A stretch of DNA of 18,543 nt from Pseudomonadota bacterium (lineage in GTDB: Bacteria; Pseudomonadota; Gammaproteobacteria; Burkholderiales; Burkholderiaceae_C): assembly GCA_023415035.1 (NCBI GenBank), contig JAEZLX010000060.1:1-18543 (forward strand). Reading direction: 5' to 3'. The position numbers and the translations under genes are program-made. Of this stretch, positions 1 through 6,970 are shown one piece after another (position 1 is the first letter of the stretch; each line of letters opens with the position of its first letter). The notes below the pieces were generated by a model, which searched no databases, was not told where the DNA came from, and saw only the letters and a program-made list of their open reading frames with translations.

Positions 1-175
1 CGTCCCGGATGAGCGCAAACCGGAACGGCACCAACTGGCCGTGGTCCGGCGCCCGCAGCGCCGCCTCGGTCATCAGGAGCAAAGCATCGTCACCGGGAGC
101 AGGACCTTCGAGGTGCTTGGGCCCGACCGAGCACCGGCCGAGCAACGAACCCAACACAACCTTAGCGTCAGTCAT
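1..175 (-). CDS. Nitroreductase family protein, N-terminal part (cut by window edge)
   Basis: Only the first 58 codons are in the window; the gene runs off the left edge. The ATG at 175-173 has a good ribosome site (GGAGGG at 184-189, 8 nt away). The visible protein reads MTDAKVVLGSLLGRCSVGPK, followed by a stretch with GPAP and then ALRAPDHGQLVPFRF. The arrangement of an R-x-S near residue 14-16 followed by APDH and PFRF is that of the FMN-binding nitroreductase superfamily, closest in style to the YdjA group; such proteins reduce nitro or quinone-like substrates with NAD(P)H. The second Arg of the common RRS start motif is Cys here. The substrate cannot be inferred. It lies 172 bp downstream of selC on the same strand, so selA-selB-selC readthrough could reach it, but it has its own ribosome site. 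Confidence 0.8.
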   Translation of the reverse strand, partial: MTDAKVVLGSLLGRCSVGPKHLEGPAPGDDALLLMTEAALRAPDHGQLVPFRFALIRD

Positions 176-307
176 GACGTTCACCCTCCGTGACGAAAGG
201 CGCCCCGGCAAGCAAACTGCAGCGCGGGGCGCACCCGCGGAGCCGGAGTTGCCGGGCCGCCTGGTGCGTTCCCCCTCGAAGCGCCAAAGGTGCGCCACAG
301 GAGGGGG

Positions 308-325
308 GCGCCGCGCCCGCGGCGC
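308..325 (-). terminator. GC-rich hairpin downstream of selC, possible terminator or processing signal
   Basis: A perfect 7-bp stem (GCGCCGC / GCGGCGC) with a 4-nt loop lies 23 nt beyond the 3' end of the tRNA-Sec on the minus strand. It is followed by C-rich sequence rather than a T run, so it is not a textbook rho-independent terminator. It could define the 3' end of the sel transcript or a processing site. The remainder of 176-347 contains a second, looser inverted repeat (GCGCCCC at 200-206 and GGGGCGC at 226-232) and the nitroreductase ribosome site; I see no gene there. Confidence 0.4.
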
Positions 326-347
326 AGAAGGGAGGGAAGGAATACGG

Positions 348-440
348 CGGAAGAGAATGGGAGTCGAACCCACCCGGCGACGCATGGCGCCACCCACCGG
401 GTTTGAAGCCCGGCCGACCCACCAGGATCGTTTCCCTTCC
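348..440 (-). tRNA. selC: Selenocysteine tRNA, tRNA-Sec (anticodon TCA)
   Basis: This is the tRNA that is charged with serine, converted to selenocysteine by SelA, and delivered to UGA codons by SelB. The fold can be drawn directly: an 8-bp acceptor stem (GGAAGGGA with TCTCTTCC, one G-U pair), a 6-bp D stem (CGATCC / GGGTCG) with the short loop TGGT, a 5-bp anticodon stem (CCGGG / CCCGG) with loop CTTCAAA and anticodon TCA at 406-404, a long variable arm with a GGCG/CGCC stem, a 5-bp T stem with loop TTCGACT, and discriminator G at 348. The 8-bp acceptor, long D stem and large variable arm are the hallmarks that separate tRNA-Sec from ordinary tRNAs. The length is 93 nt without CCA; the genome continues CCG, so the CCA end is not encoded. 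It begins 17 nt after the selB stop codon, suggesting it is transcribed with selAB. Confidence 0.97.
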
Positions 441-457
441 CTTGAAAAAGGTGCCCA

Positions 458-2374
458 TCATACCGTCTCGTGCATGAACAGCTGAGTGTCGGACCGCAGC
501 CGATGTTCGTCCCCAACCCGGCGCAGCAGGCCGATGCGGTCGAAGTGCTCCAGGACCTGGATCGCGCGCTTGCGACCCAGCCCGGTGGCATCACGGAAGC
601 GCGCCGCCAGCACCACACCGTCATGGGAGGCCGCCACCTGGCGGCAGATCGTGGCCAGCTCGGTCATCACGGCGGGTGTGTAGAACAGGTCCCTGACAAC
701 CTGGTACAGCTCGCCACGCTGCCCCAGGCGCGAGAGCGTCACGCGCACCAGCGCCTCGGGTTCGCCCGCCACACGCGCCAGATCGCGCACCCAGGCTCCT
801 TCGAAGCGCGCCTCGGCCAGCGCCGGCGCCACCTTCTGGGCAATGCGCTGCTCGGTTTCAGACAGGCGCACCCCATGTTCTGGCAGATGCACAAGCGCCC
901 CCTTGAGCAGCGCCTTGCCCTGAGCGCGCACCCGCGCCAACAAGGCTCGCCACAAAGGTTCGGGTAGGCGGGGCAAGGCCAGGCGGCGCAGTCGCCCCGC
1001 ATCCGGCCCCAGCTCGTCCGGGTGGCGTTCGTGAAATTCGGCAAGCACCAGCAACACCCGCGCCTCGGCATTCGCCGCCTCGGTCGCCGAAAGCAGCATG
1101 TCGGCCTGCGCCTCGGTGGCACGCAGCACGTCCGGTAGATGCTCCACGGACGGCACAACGACCAAGCCCTGAGCTGCCTGCCAGCGCCGCAGATCGATGC
1201 CCTGTGGAGAGCTTGACAGCGCATCCGTCAGGCGCTGCAGTGGTTCGTGTGCTTCCAGCGCCCGCAGCATGGCCAGACGGGCATCGGTGCGGCGGTAACG
1301 GGTCAGCCCGAACGGATCGAGCACGGTCGCCCCCGCCAGGGTCCGCGACGCCGACGCATCACGCACGATCAGCCGATCACCATGCCAGGCCCCCATGGGG
1401 CGCCTCAGCACCAGTTGCACCAGTCCGGCCCCGCCGGGCTCGATGACCTGCGGCTCCAGCACCGCGACCGATGCAAGAACATCCTCGGCACCCAGATGAA
1501 CATGCACCTGGGCCCCCGAGCGCAGCGCATGCGCTTCACCCGGCCACAATGTCAGTCGCACATCCAGCCGGTCGGTTGCCAGCGCCACCGCCGGATCCGC
1601 CAGCCACTGGCCGCGCGTGATCTCTTCACGCTCCACCCCGGCCAGCGCCAGCGCACAGCGCTCGCCGGCCATGGCCTCCGTCACTTCGCGGTTCTGGGCA
1701 TGCAGGCTGCGCACCCGCACCCGGCGATCGCCCGGCACGCACACCAGCTCATCGCCCACGCGTACACGTCCAGCATGCACTGTGCCCGTCACCACGGTAC
1801 CAATACCGGACAGCGTGAAGCTGCGGTCCACCGCCAAGCGGAAAGCATCGCCGGCACGCCGGTGTGGCCCCAACCGGGCAGCGGCCTGCCACAGATGCTC
1901 GCGCAGGGCATCGATGCCCTGCCCGGTGTGGGCAGACACGCACATCACGTCGGCTCCCGCCAGCATGCTGTCCGCGATCAGCCCACGCACCTGCGCAACC
2001 ACCTCCGCCACGCGTGCCTCGTCGGCACGGTCACATTTGGTCACCACCACAAGCCCGTGCCGGATGCCCAGCAACGACAGCACGGCCAGGTGCTCGCGCG
2101 TCTGCGGCATGACGCCATCATCCGCTGCGACCAACAGCATGGCCATGTCCATGCCGGTGGCACCGGACACCATGGTGTGCACGAGACGCTCATGGCCCGG
2201 CACGTCGATGAAGCCGATGCGCTGCCCCTGCGGTCCGTCCATGAAGGCATAGCCGAGCTCGATGCTCACGCCGCGCCGCTTTTCCTCGGGCAAGCGGTCG
2301 GTGTCGACGCCTGTCAGAGCGGCCACCAGCGTCGTCTTGCCATGGTCGATATGGCCTGCGGTCCCGATGATCAT
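458..2374 (-). CDS. selB: Selenocysteine-specific translation elongation factor SelB
   Basis: SelB is the GTPase that carries Sec-tRNA(Sec) to the ribosome at UGA codons marked by a SECIS hairpin. The 638-residue protein starts MIIGTAGHIDHGKT, with the P-loop at about 7-14, switch I with RGVSIELGYAF at 34-44, DVPGH at 57-61 and TKCD at 112-115, an EF-Tu-like core with domains 2 and 3 to about residue 370, and a long C-terminal part fitting the four winged helices that bind SECIS RNA. Length is close to the E. coli protein (about 614). The ATG at 2374 is preceded by GGAGGA (2379-2384), 4 nt away. It lies 21 nt after selA on the same strand and directly before selC, so selA-selB-selC looks like one unit. 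Confidence 0.97.
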   Translation of the reverse strand: MIIGTAGHIDHGKTTLVAALTGVDTDRLPEEKRRGVSIELGYAFMDGPQGQRIGFIDVPGHERLVHTMVSGATGMDMAMLLVAADDGVMPQTREHLAVLSLLGIRHGLVVVTKCDRADEARVAEVVAQVRGLIADSMLAGADVMCVSAHTGQGIDALREHLWQAAARLGPHRRAGDAFRLAVDRSFTLSGIGTVVTGTVHAGRVRVGDELVCVPGDRRVRVRSLHAQNREVTEAMAGERCALALAGVEREEITRGQWLADPAVALATDRLDVRLTLWPGEAHALRSGAQVHVHLGAEDVLASVAVLEPQVIEPGGAGLVQLVLRRPMGAWHGDRLIVRDASASRTLAGATVLDPFGLTRYRRTDARLAMLRALEAHEPLQRLTDALSSSPQGIDLRRWQAAQGLVVVPSVEHLPDVLRATEAQADMLLSATEAANAEARVLLVLAEFHERHPDELGPDAGRLRRLALPRLPEPLWRALLARVRAQGKALLKGALVHLPEHGVRLSETEQRIAQKVAPALAEARFEGAWVRDLARVAGEPEALVRVTLSRLGQRGELYQVVRDLFYTPAVMTELATICRQVAASHDGVVLAARFRDATGLGRKRAIQVLEHFDRIGLLRRVGDEHRLRSDTQLFMHETV

Positions 2375-2395
2375 CGCGTCCTCCGGTGACCGATA

Positions 2396-3862
2396 TCAGG
2401 CCAACTCGGCCCGCAGCGCGGACAGCTGATCCGTCAGATCCGCCTCGCGGACCAGGCATCGCAGGTCGAGCAGCAGGCGATCCTCCGATACGCGGCCGAT
2501 CACCGGTACCGGCAACCGGCGCAAGGCCGTGGCCAGCTCGTCCAGAGCCCGCCCCACCCCCTTGGGCGATACCGGCCCCAGCGCCAGCCCGGCCGAGGGC
2601 AGGCGCTCCACCGGCAGGGAACCCGAGCCGATTTGCCCCATCATGTCGGGCACCGTCACCTGGTAGCGCGGTGCCACAGCGGCCGCGACGGCCGGAAGCA
2701 GCGCCTGCGCCTGACGTCGCACCGCGTCCTGCGGACGGGTCAGCATGCGCAGCGTGGGCAGATCCGCCGTCAGTCGCTCGGGCCGCAGGTACAGCATCAG
2801 CGTCGCCTCCAGCGCCGCCAGCGGCAGCTTGCTCATGCGCAGTGCGCGTTTCATCGGAAACTTGCGGATGCGGCCCACCACCTCACGCGAGCCCACGATC
2901 AGGCCGGCCTGCGGACCGCCCAGCAGCTTGTCACCACTGAAGGTGACCACGTCGCAACCGGCTTGCAGCATGTCCTGTGGCATGGGTTCGCGCGGCAGCC
3001 CCCAACGCGAAAGTTCCACCAGCGCGCCACTGCCCAGGTCAGTCGCGACCGGCAGGCCTCGTGCATGGGCGATCGTGCACAGGTCCGCCTCACTCACCGC
3101 TGCCGTGAAACCCTGGACCGCATAGTTGCTTGTGTGCACCTTCATCAGCAGCGCGGTGCGCTCGTTGATGGCGCGTTCGTAATCGTGCGGATGGGTGCGA
3201 TTGGTCGTCCCTACCTCGACCATCTGCGCTCCCGCGCTGGCCATCACGTCGGGCATGCGGAAGGCGCCACCGATCTCGACCAGTTCGCCGCGCGAGACAA
3301 TGACCTCGCGCCCGCGCGCCAGCGCCGCTATGGTCAGCAGCACGGCGGCCGCGTTGTTGTTCACCACCGTCGCCGCCTCCGCCCCCGTCAGGGATGTCAG
3401 CAGTTCCTCGACGATCGCATCGCGGTCACCCCGCCCACCACTCTCGAGGTCGTATTCCAGATTGTTCGGCCCGGCCATCATGGCCAGCAGGTGCTGCAAG
3501 GCCGAGTCGGCCAGCAAGGCTCGCCCGAGGTTGGTGTGGATGACAGTACCGGTCAGATTGAGCACCGAACGCATGCGCGGCGCCAGCCGCCCCGCCACCC
3601 GGCGCTGCACGGCCTGCGCCAGCGCCAGCGGCGCCACCACATCCCGCCTCAGCTCGCCGCGCAGGGCGCACGCGCGCAACTCGTCCACCAGGGTACGGAC
3701 CTCACGCGCCACGCAGGTGTGGCCATGTTCTTCCACCAGCAGCCGCACCGTCGGATCGCGCAACAGGCGATCCACCGACGGCAGATCCTTGGGGCCGGCC
3801 AGCGCCGCGTCCGCGGCACCCAGGCCGCTCTTGGGGGGTTCGTTTTCGTCGATCATGGGCAT
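2396..3862 (-). CDS. selA: L-seryl-tRNA(Sec) selenium transferase SelA
   Basis: SelA is the PLP enzyme that converts Ser-tRNA(Sec) to Sec-tRNA(Sec) using selenophosphate. The 488-residue protein has the family signatures NLTGTVIHTNLGRA (about 102-115), a segment with VVNNNAAAVLL (166-176), RGELVEIGG (191-199) and the PLP lysine in TFSGDKLLGGPQAG (K312). An N-terminal tRNA-binding region (about 26-95, DLPSVDRLL onward) is present. The reported start (3862) begins MPMID; an internal ATG at 3856 is equally possible, and neither has a clear Shine-Dalgarno. It follows the metallo-hydrolase gene by 48 nt on the same strand and precedes selB by 21 nt. SelD is not in the window. Confidence 0.97.
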   Translation of the reverse strand: MPMIDENEPPKSGLGAADAALAGPKDLPSVDRLLRDPTVRLLVEEHGHTCVAREVRTLVDELRACALRGELRRDVVAPLALAQAVQRRVAGRLAPRMRSVLNLTGTVIHTNLGRALLADSALQHLLAMMAGPNNLEYDLESGGRGDRDAIVEELLTSLTGAEAATVVNNNAAAVLLTIAALARGREVIVSRGELVEIGGAFRMPDVMASAGAQMVEVGTTNRTHPHDYERAINERTALLMKVHTSNYAVQGFTAAVSEADLCTIAHARGLPVATDLGSGALVELSRWGLPREPMPQDMLQAGCDVVTFSGDKLLGGPQAGLIVGSREVVGRIRKFPMKRALRMSKLPLAALEATLMLYLRPERLTADLPTLRMLTRPQDAVRRQAQALLPAVAAAVAPRYQVTVPDMMGQIGSGSLPVERLPSAGLALGPVSPKGVGRALDELATALRRLPVPVIGRVSEDRLLLDLRCLVREADLTDQLSALRAELA

Positions 3863-3885
3863 CGGGTGCCATCGTACCCAAGATC

Positions 3886-3912
3886 GACACAGGCCAAAGG
3901 GCCGCCAGTGTC
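3886..3912 (-). promoter_or_regulatory. Hairpin across the end of the metallo-hydrolase gene, just upstream of selA
   Basis: On the minus strand, GACAC (3912-3908) pairs with GTGTC (3890-3886), and inside it GGCC (3903-3900) pairs with GGCC (3895-3892) around a CTTT loop; four unpaired bases face one. The left arm overlaps the stop codon of the upstream gene. No T run follows, so it is a poor terminator. A SECIS-like element ahead of selAB is known to act in autoregulation in E. coli, and the position would suit that role, but the characteristic apical loop of SECIS is not evident, so the function is open. Confidence 0.35.
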
Positions 3913-4966
3913 AGAAAGCCTCTTTTTCCGCCTCGAGATACGCCAGGCTGGTGTACTTGCCGATATTGCTCTCGAAGCCTTCCATCGTCGCCGCCCGGGC
4001 GGCCACCCTGGGATCCTTCAGGACCAGCGCCTTGGCTGCCTCCAGCGGCACGCCATCCTGCACCGCCTGCACACAGGCATCCCAGATGCCCCGCAGGAAG
4101 GTGCCATAGCTGTCCAGCAGATCCTTGCGCGCATGTCCGTGGCCAGGCACCCACAGCTGCTCGCCCACCGCCTTGCTCAGCGCTTCGTAGTAGCGGAACG
4201 TGCCGGGATAGGAGCCATCGTCAATGTTGGCGATGCGGTTGTCCATCGCGATGTCCCCGACATGTGTCACACGGTCCTCCACAACCTCCACGCACAGGTC
4301 CGATGCCGTGTGCGCACGGCCGTAGTGGTGCATGCGCAGGGTCACGTCACCCACCTTCAGCACCTGGCCATGCTCCACCGTGCGGTTGGGCGGCACCACC
4401 TTCGTTCCCAAGGTGGCGTTGTTCGTCCAGCGCTCCATCAAACTGCGCCACAGGTTCCCCTCCTGACCGGCGATCTGCTCGCGCGTGTGCGGCAGCGCGT
4501 AGATGGGCAGCGTGTCACCGAATGCCTCCACAAAGGCATGATTGCCCAGCCAGTGATCACCGTGGTAATGGCTGTTGAACACTGCCACCACCGGTCTGGA
4601 GGTGACACTGCGGATCATGCGGATCGCCATCTGCCCGATCTGCAGCGATGCGCCCGAATCCAGCACCACCACACCCGCGGACGTGACCACGAAGACGACA
4701 TTGGCCATCATCCCCAGGTTGTCCGGATTCGGGAACCCGTCCGGCGAATGGATCATCCAGACCCGTTCCGAAAGCTGGCGCGGCGCGATGTCCGGCTTCG
4801 GCGGTCCGGCGATGAAATCCTGCAGCTGGCTTGCAAACACGCGCGCCTCGGGCACCGCCACCACCCCGGCCAGCGCCAGACCGCCTCCGGCCATCCAGCC
4901 CAGCCAGCGGCGACGGCCCGGATCAAGACCATCGTTCGCGGCGGGCCGCCTTGCCTGTTTCGTCAT
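3911..4966 (-). CDS. Tat-exported metallo-beta-lactamase-fold hydrolase
   Basis: A 351-residue protein of the metallo-beta-lactamase superfamily. The zinc-binding set is complete: H133, H135, D137 and H138 in NSHYHGDHWLGNH, H219 in GRAHTASD, D238 in HVGDIAMDN and H276 in VPGHGH. The N terminus has GRRRWLGWMAGG (about 17-28) followed by a hydrophobic stretch ending near residue 46, which fits a twin-arginine export signal, so the mature enzyme is probably periplasmic. The form resembles the SoxH and quinoprotein-associated zinc hydrolase branch, whose substrates are uncertain; I do not assign one. The ATG at 4966 follows GGAGGA (4971-4976) by 4 nt. It stands between coaBC and selA on the same strand, with a palindrome in its upstream gap, so it may have its own regulated promoter. 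Confidence 0.9.
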   Translation of the reverse strand: MTKQARRPAANDGLDPGRRRWLGWMAGGGLALAGVVAVPEARVFASQLQDFIAGPPKPDIAPRQLSERVWMIHSPDGFPNPDNLGMMANVVFVVTSAGVVVLDSGASLQIGQMAIRMIRSVTSRPVVAVFNSHYHGDHWLGNHAFVEAFGDTLPIYALPHTREQIAGQEGNLWRSLMERWTNNATLGTKVVPPNRTVEHGQVLKVGDVTLRMHHYGRAHTASDLCVEVVEDRVTHVGDIAMDNRIANIDDGSYPGTFRYYEALSKAVGEQLWVPGHGHARKDLLDSYGTFLRGIWDACVQAVQDGVPLEAAKALVLKDPRVAARAATMEGFESNIGKYTSLAYLEAEKEAF

Positions 4967-4991
4967 CCTGTCCTCCGTGGAAACCTTTTAA

Positions 4992-5015
4992 ATCCGTAAA
5001 TGATTATTTACGGAT
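4992..5015. promoter_or_regulatory. AT-rich palindrome upstream of the metallo-hydrolase gene (candidate operator)
   Basis: Perfect 10-bp arms ATCCGTAAAT (4992-5001) and ATTTACGGAT (5006-5015) flank the 4-nt spacer GATT. The site lies 25 nt before the metallo-hydrolase start in an AT-rich island of otherwise GC-rich DNA, with TAATAT just upstream on the minus strand as a possible -10. The geometry fits a dimeric repressor or activator site. It is less likely to be the coaBC terminator, because the stem is AT-rich and the following TTTAAAA is not a proper T tract. The regulator is unknown and not in the window. Confidence 0.6.
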
Positions 5016-5059
5016 ATTAACCAGCTTTCGCAGCGATCCCGCCAATCCGCAGGACCGGC

Positions 5060-6298
5060 TCAGGCCGTGGCGGATGCGGGCAGCCGGCGCGCGATTTCTT
5101 CCACGAGCTGCCGTGCCAGCACCAGCTTGGAGGCGCGCGGCAACTCCTTCGTGCCCTGTTCGTCCACCAGCAGCAGGGCGTTGTCGTCCTGGCCAAAGGT
5201 GTCCGGGCCAATGTTGCCCACCAGCAGCGGCACCCCCTTGCGCTCGCGCTTGGTCTGCGCGTGGCGCAACAGGTCATGGCTTTCCGCCGCGAAGCCCACG
5301 CAGTACAGCTGCCGCGAGCGCGCGCGTGGCATGGCCGCGATGCCGGCCAGGATGTCAGGGTTCTCGACGAACTCCAGTGTCGGCACGCGGCCGGACCCGT
5401 CCTTCTTGATTTTCTCGTCGGCGGACGTCGCCGGCCGCCAGTCGGCCACCGCTGCGGCCGACACGAACACCGTCGCCGTTTCCGCCAGCATGGCCAGTGT
5501 CTTCTGCATGCTCAGCGCCGACCGCACGTTGATCCGCCCCACCCCGCGCGGCGTGGGCAACCCGACCGGACCGGCCACCAACGTGACATTGGCTCCCGCC
5601 TCGTGCGCGGCGCGGGCAATGGCAAAGCCCATCTTGCCGCTGGACAGGTTGGTCAGACCCCGCACCGGGTCGATCGCCTCGAAGGTCGGTCCGGCACTGA
5701 CCACGACCTGCTGGCCGGCCAGCACCTTGGGGCGGAAAAAGCGCACCACCTCGTACAGCAGGTCGTCGGGCTCCAGCATGCGCCCGTCGCCCACCTCGCC
5801 GCACGCCTGCTCACCCACACCCACGTCCAGCACCACGGCGCCATCGGCGCGCAGCTGTGCGACATTGCGTTGTGTGGCCGGGTGCGCCCACATCTCTCGG
5901 TTCATCGCCGGCGCCAGGATCAGCGGAACCCGTTCCAGCGGCCGGGCCAGGCACAGCAGCGACAGAAGGTCGTCGGCACGACCGTGGATCAGCTTGGCCA
6001 TGAAGTCGGCGCTGGCCGGTGCCACCAGAATCGCATCGGCCTCGCGGCTGAGGTTGATGTGCGCCATGCTGTTGTCCATCCCGCCCGCGGAACGCTCGTC
6101 CCACTGCGAGGTGAACACCGGCCGGCCCGACAGCGCCTGCATGGTGGTCGGCGTGATGAAGTGCGCCGCCGCCTCGGTCATCACCACCTGCACGGTGGCG
6201 CCCGCCTTGGCGAGGGCGCGACACAGCTCGGCCGCCTTGTAGCACGCAATGCCGCCCGAAAGCCCCAGAACCAGATGTTTGCCAGCCAGATCGTTCAT
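5060..6298 (-). CDS. coaBC: Bifunctional phosphopantothenoylcysteine decarboxylase / phosphopantothenate-cysteine ligase CoaBC
   Basis: CoaBC makes 4'-phosphopantetheine for coenzyme A: the C-terminal CoaB half joins cysteine to 4'-phosphopantothenate using CTP, and the N-terminal CoaC half (FMN flavoprotein) decarboxylates the product. CoaC marks are LGLSGGIACYKA (11-22), catalytic His80 in MAHINL, PAMNREMW (N133) and the flexible clamp ACGEVGDGRM with C166. CoaB marks are SAGPTFEAIDPVRGLTN (201-217) and SSGKMG, and the KIKK motif (296-299). The length of 412 is normal. The ATG at 6298 is the family start; no Shine-Dalgarno precedes it, but an extended -10 motif ends 6 nt before it (see that entry). 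It is divergent from the lipoprotein gene. Confidence 0.97.
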   Translation of the reverse strand: MNDLAGKHLVLGLSGGIACYKAAELCRALAKAGATVQVVMTEAAAHFITPTTMQALSGRPVFTSQWDERSAGGMDNSMAHINLSREADAILVAPASADFMAKLIHGRADDLLSLLCLARPLERVPLILAPAMNREMWAHPATQRNVAQLRADGAVVLDVGVGEQACGEVGDGRMLEPDDLLYEVVRFFRPKVLAGQQVVVSAGPTFEAIDPVRGLTNLSSGKMGFAIARAAHEAGANVTLVAGPVGLPTPRGVGRINVRSALSMQKTLAMLAETATVFVSAAAVADWRPATSADEKIKKDGSGRVPTLEFVENPDILAGIAAMPRARSRQLYCVGFAAESHDLLRHAQTKRERKGVPLLVGNIGPDTFGQDDNALLLVDEQGTKELPRASKLVLARQLVEEIARRLPASATA

Positions 6299-6304
6299 GC
6301 GCGC

Positions 6305-6313
6305 AATGTATCA
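6305..6313 (-). promoter_or_regulatory. Extended -10 element 6 nt before the coaBC start (possible leaderless promoter)
   Basis: On the minus strand TGATACATT reads as an extended -10 (TGn plus TACATT, four of six consensus bases). It ends at 6305 and the coaBC ATG begins at 6298, leaving 6 nt, so the expected transcription start falls on or next to the start codon. No good -35 is seen at the usual distance, which extended -10 promoters tolerate, and no ribosome site is present. Confidence 0.4.
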
Positions 6314-6361
6314 GTTTGTGCCGCATGACGAGTACGCGCGGGCTCGCTGGGCATCTTTCGT

Positions 6362-6367
6362 CATAAT
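6362..6367 (+). promoter_or_regulatory. -10-like element upstream of the lipoprotein gene
   Basis: CATAAT matches the sigma-70 -10 consensus at five of six bases, 33 nt before the lipoprotein ATG. No convincing -35 stands 16-18 bp upstream, so this is a weak prediction. The ribosome site GAGGAA (6386-6391) would lie in the resulting leader. Confidence 0.3.
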
Positions 6368-6400
6368 GAAGCATCCGTTCTGACCGAGGAACCCCTGTCC

Positions 6401-6931
6401 ATGCAACAACTGCTGAAGCGCCTTACCCTGCCCGCCTTGCTGGCTTTCTCGATGACCGCCTGCGGTGGCGGTTCCGATGACCCGATCCCCAGCGGCGACG
6501 ACCTCCCGGACGTGCAGTTCGTGGACAGCGACAGCTACCACCCGCTGGACAAGCTCGATGCCTCCGGCGCCGTTCTTGCCGAGAACGCATCCAACTACGG
6601 CACCCGCAACCCGCTGCGCAGGGGTCGCGACGGCACCTTGTCGGTGTGGGCCATCGACACCTCGGCCGAAGCACCGGACGGCGAACCGCTCGAATACAGC
6701 ATGAAGATCGAGGCGGTCAGGGCCGACAGCAAAGCCTACAGCTCCCTTCTGACCAACCTGAAGATCGACGCCAAGACCGGCATGATCTACCAGCAATGCA
6801 GCGGCTACCCGGTCTGCTACGACAACGAATCCGGCGACAACCAGGATTTCCGCATCACCGCGATCGCCCGTATCGCCGGCAGCAAGCGTGCTCTGGAACG
6901 CCCCTTCATCTTTCGGGTGGTGGCGAACTGA
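6401..6931 (+). CDS. Small secreted lipoprotein of unknown function
   Basis: The 176-residue protein begins with a short basic segment, a hydrophobic core (LPALLAFSMTA) and then C21 followed by GGGSDD, a lipobox-like signal-peptidase II site, so it is probably a lipid-anchored envelope protein; the residue at -3 is Met rather than the usual Leu. The linker after Cys is acidic and flexible. The mature part has TLSVWAIDTS (79-88), LEYSMKIEA (97-105) and NLKIDAKTGMIY (119-130), a wording like cadherin-type Ig-fold repeats, and two cysteines (C133, C139) that could form a disulfide. I recognise no named family. The ATG is 9 nt after GAGGAA. It is divergent from coaBC and 80 bp upstream of pyrG. 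Confidence 0.8.
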   Translation: MQQLLKRLTLPALLAFSMTACGGGSDDPIPSGDDLPDVQFVDSDSYHPLDKLDASGAVLAENASNYGTRNPLRRGRDGTLSVWAIDTSAEAPDGEPLEYSMKIEAVRADSKAYSSLLTNLKIDAKTGMIYQQCSGYPVCYDNESGDNQDFRITAIARIAGSKRALERPFIFRVVAN

Positions 6932-6940
6932 GGGTCTGGC

Positions 6941-6970
6941 CTGACGGGGTGGAACCGCGGACTTTATAAT
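6941..6970 (+). promoter_or_regulatory. Sigma-70 promoter of pyrG
   Basis: A perfect -10 (TATAAT at 6965-6970) stands 18 bp after a -35-like CTGACG (6941-6946, four of six bases). The expected start near 6977 gives a leader of about 35 nt before the pyrG ATG. The -10 lies at the centre of an inverted repeat (6948-6983), so access to the promoter could be controlled. Confidence 0.7.

Noticed and set aside
1..440. Genomic island inserted at selC, a known integration site in enterobacteria
   Set aside because: No integrase, no repeat of the tRNA 3' end and a normal-looking nitroreductase gene follow on the same strand.
2633..4999. Very long open frame on the plus strand, antisense to selA and the metallo-hydrolase gene
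   Set aside because: It has the His/Arg/Gln-rich composition typical of GC-rich antisense frames, no recognisable domain, and it crosses two genes with complete conserved motifs on the other strand.
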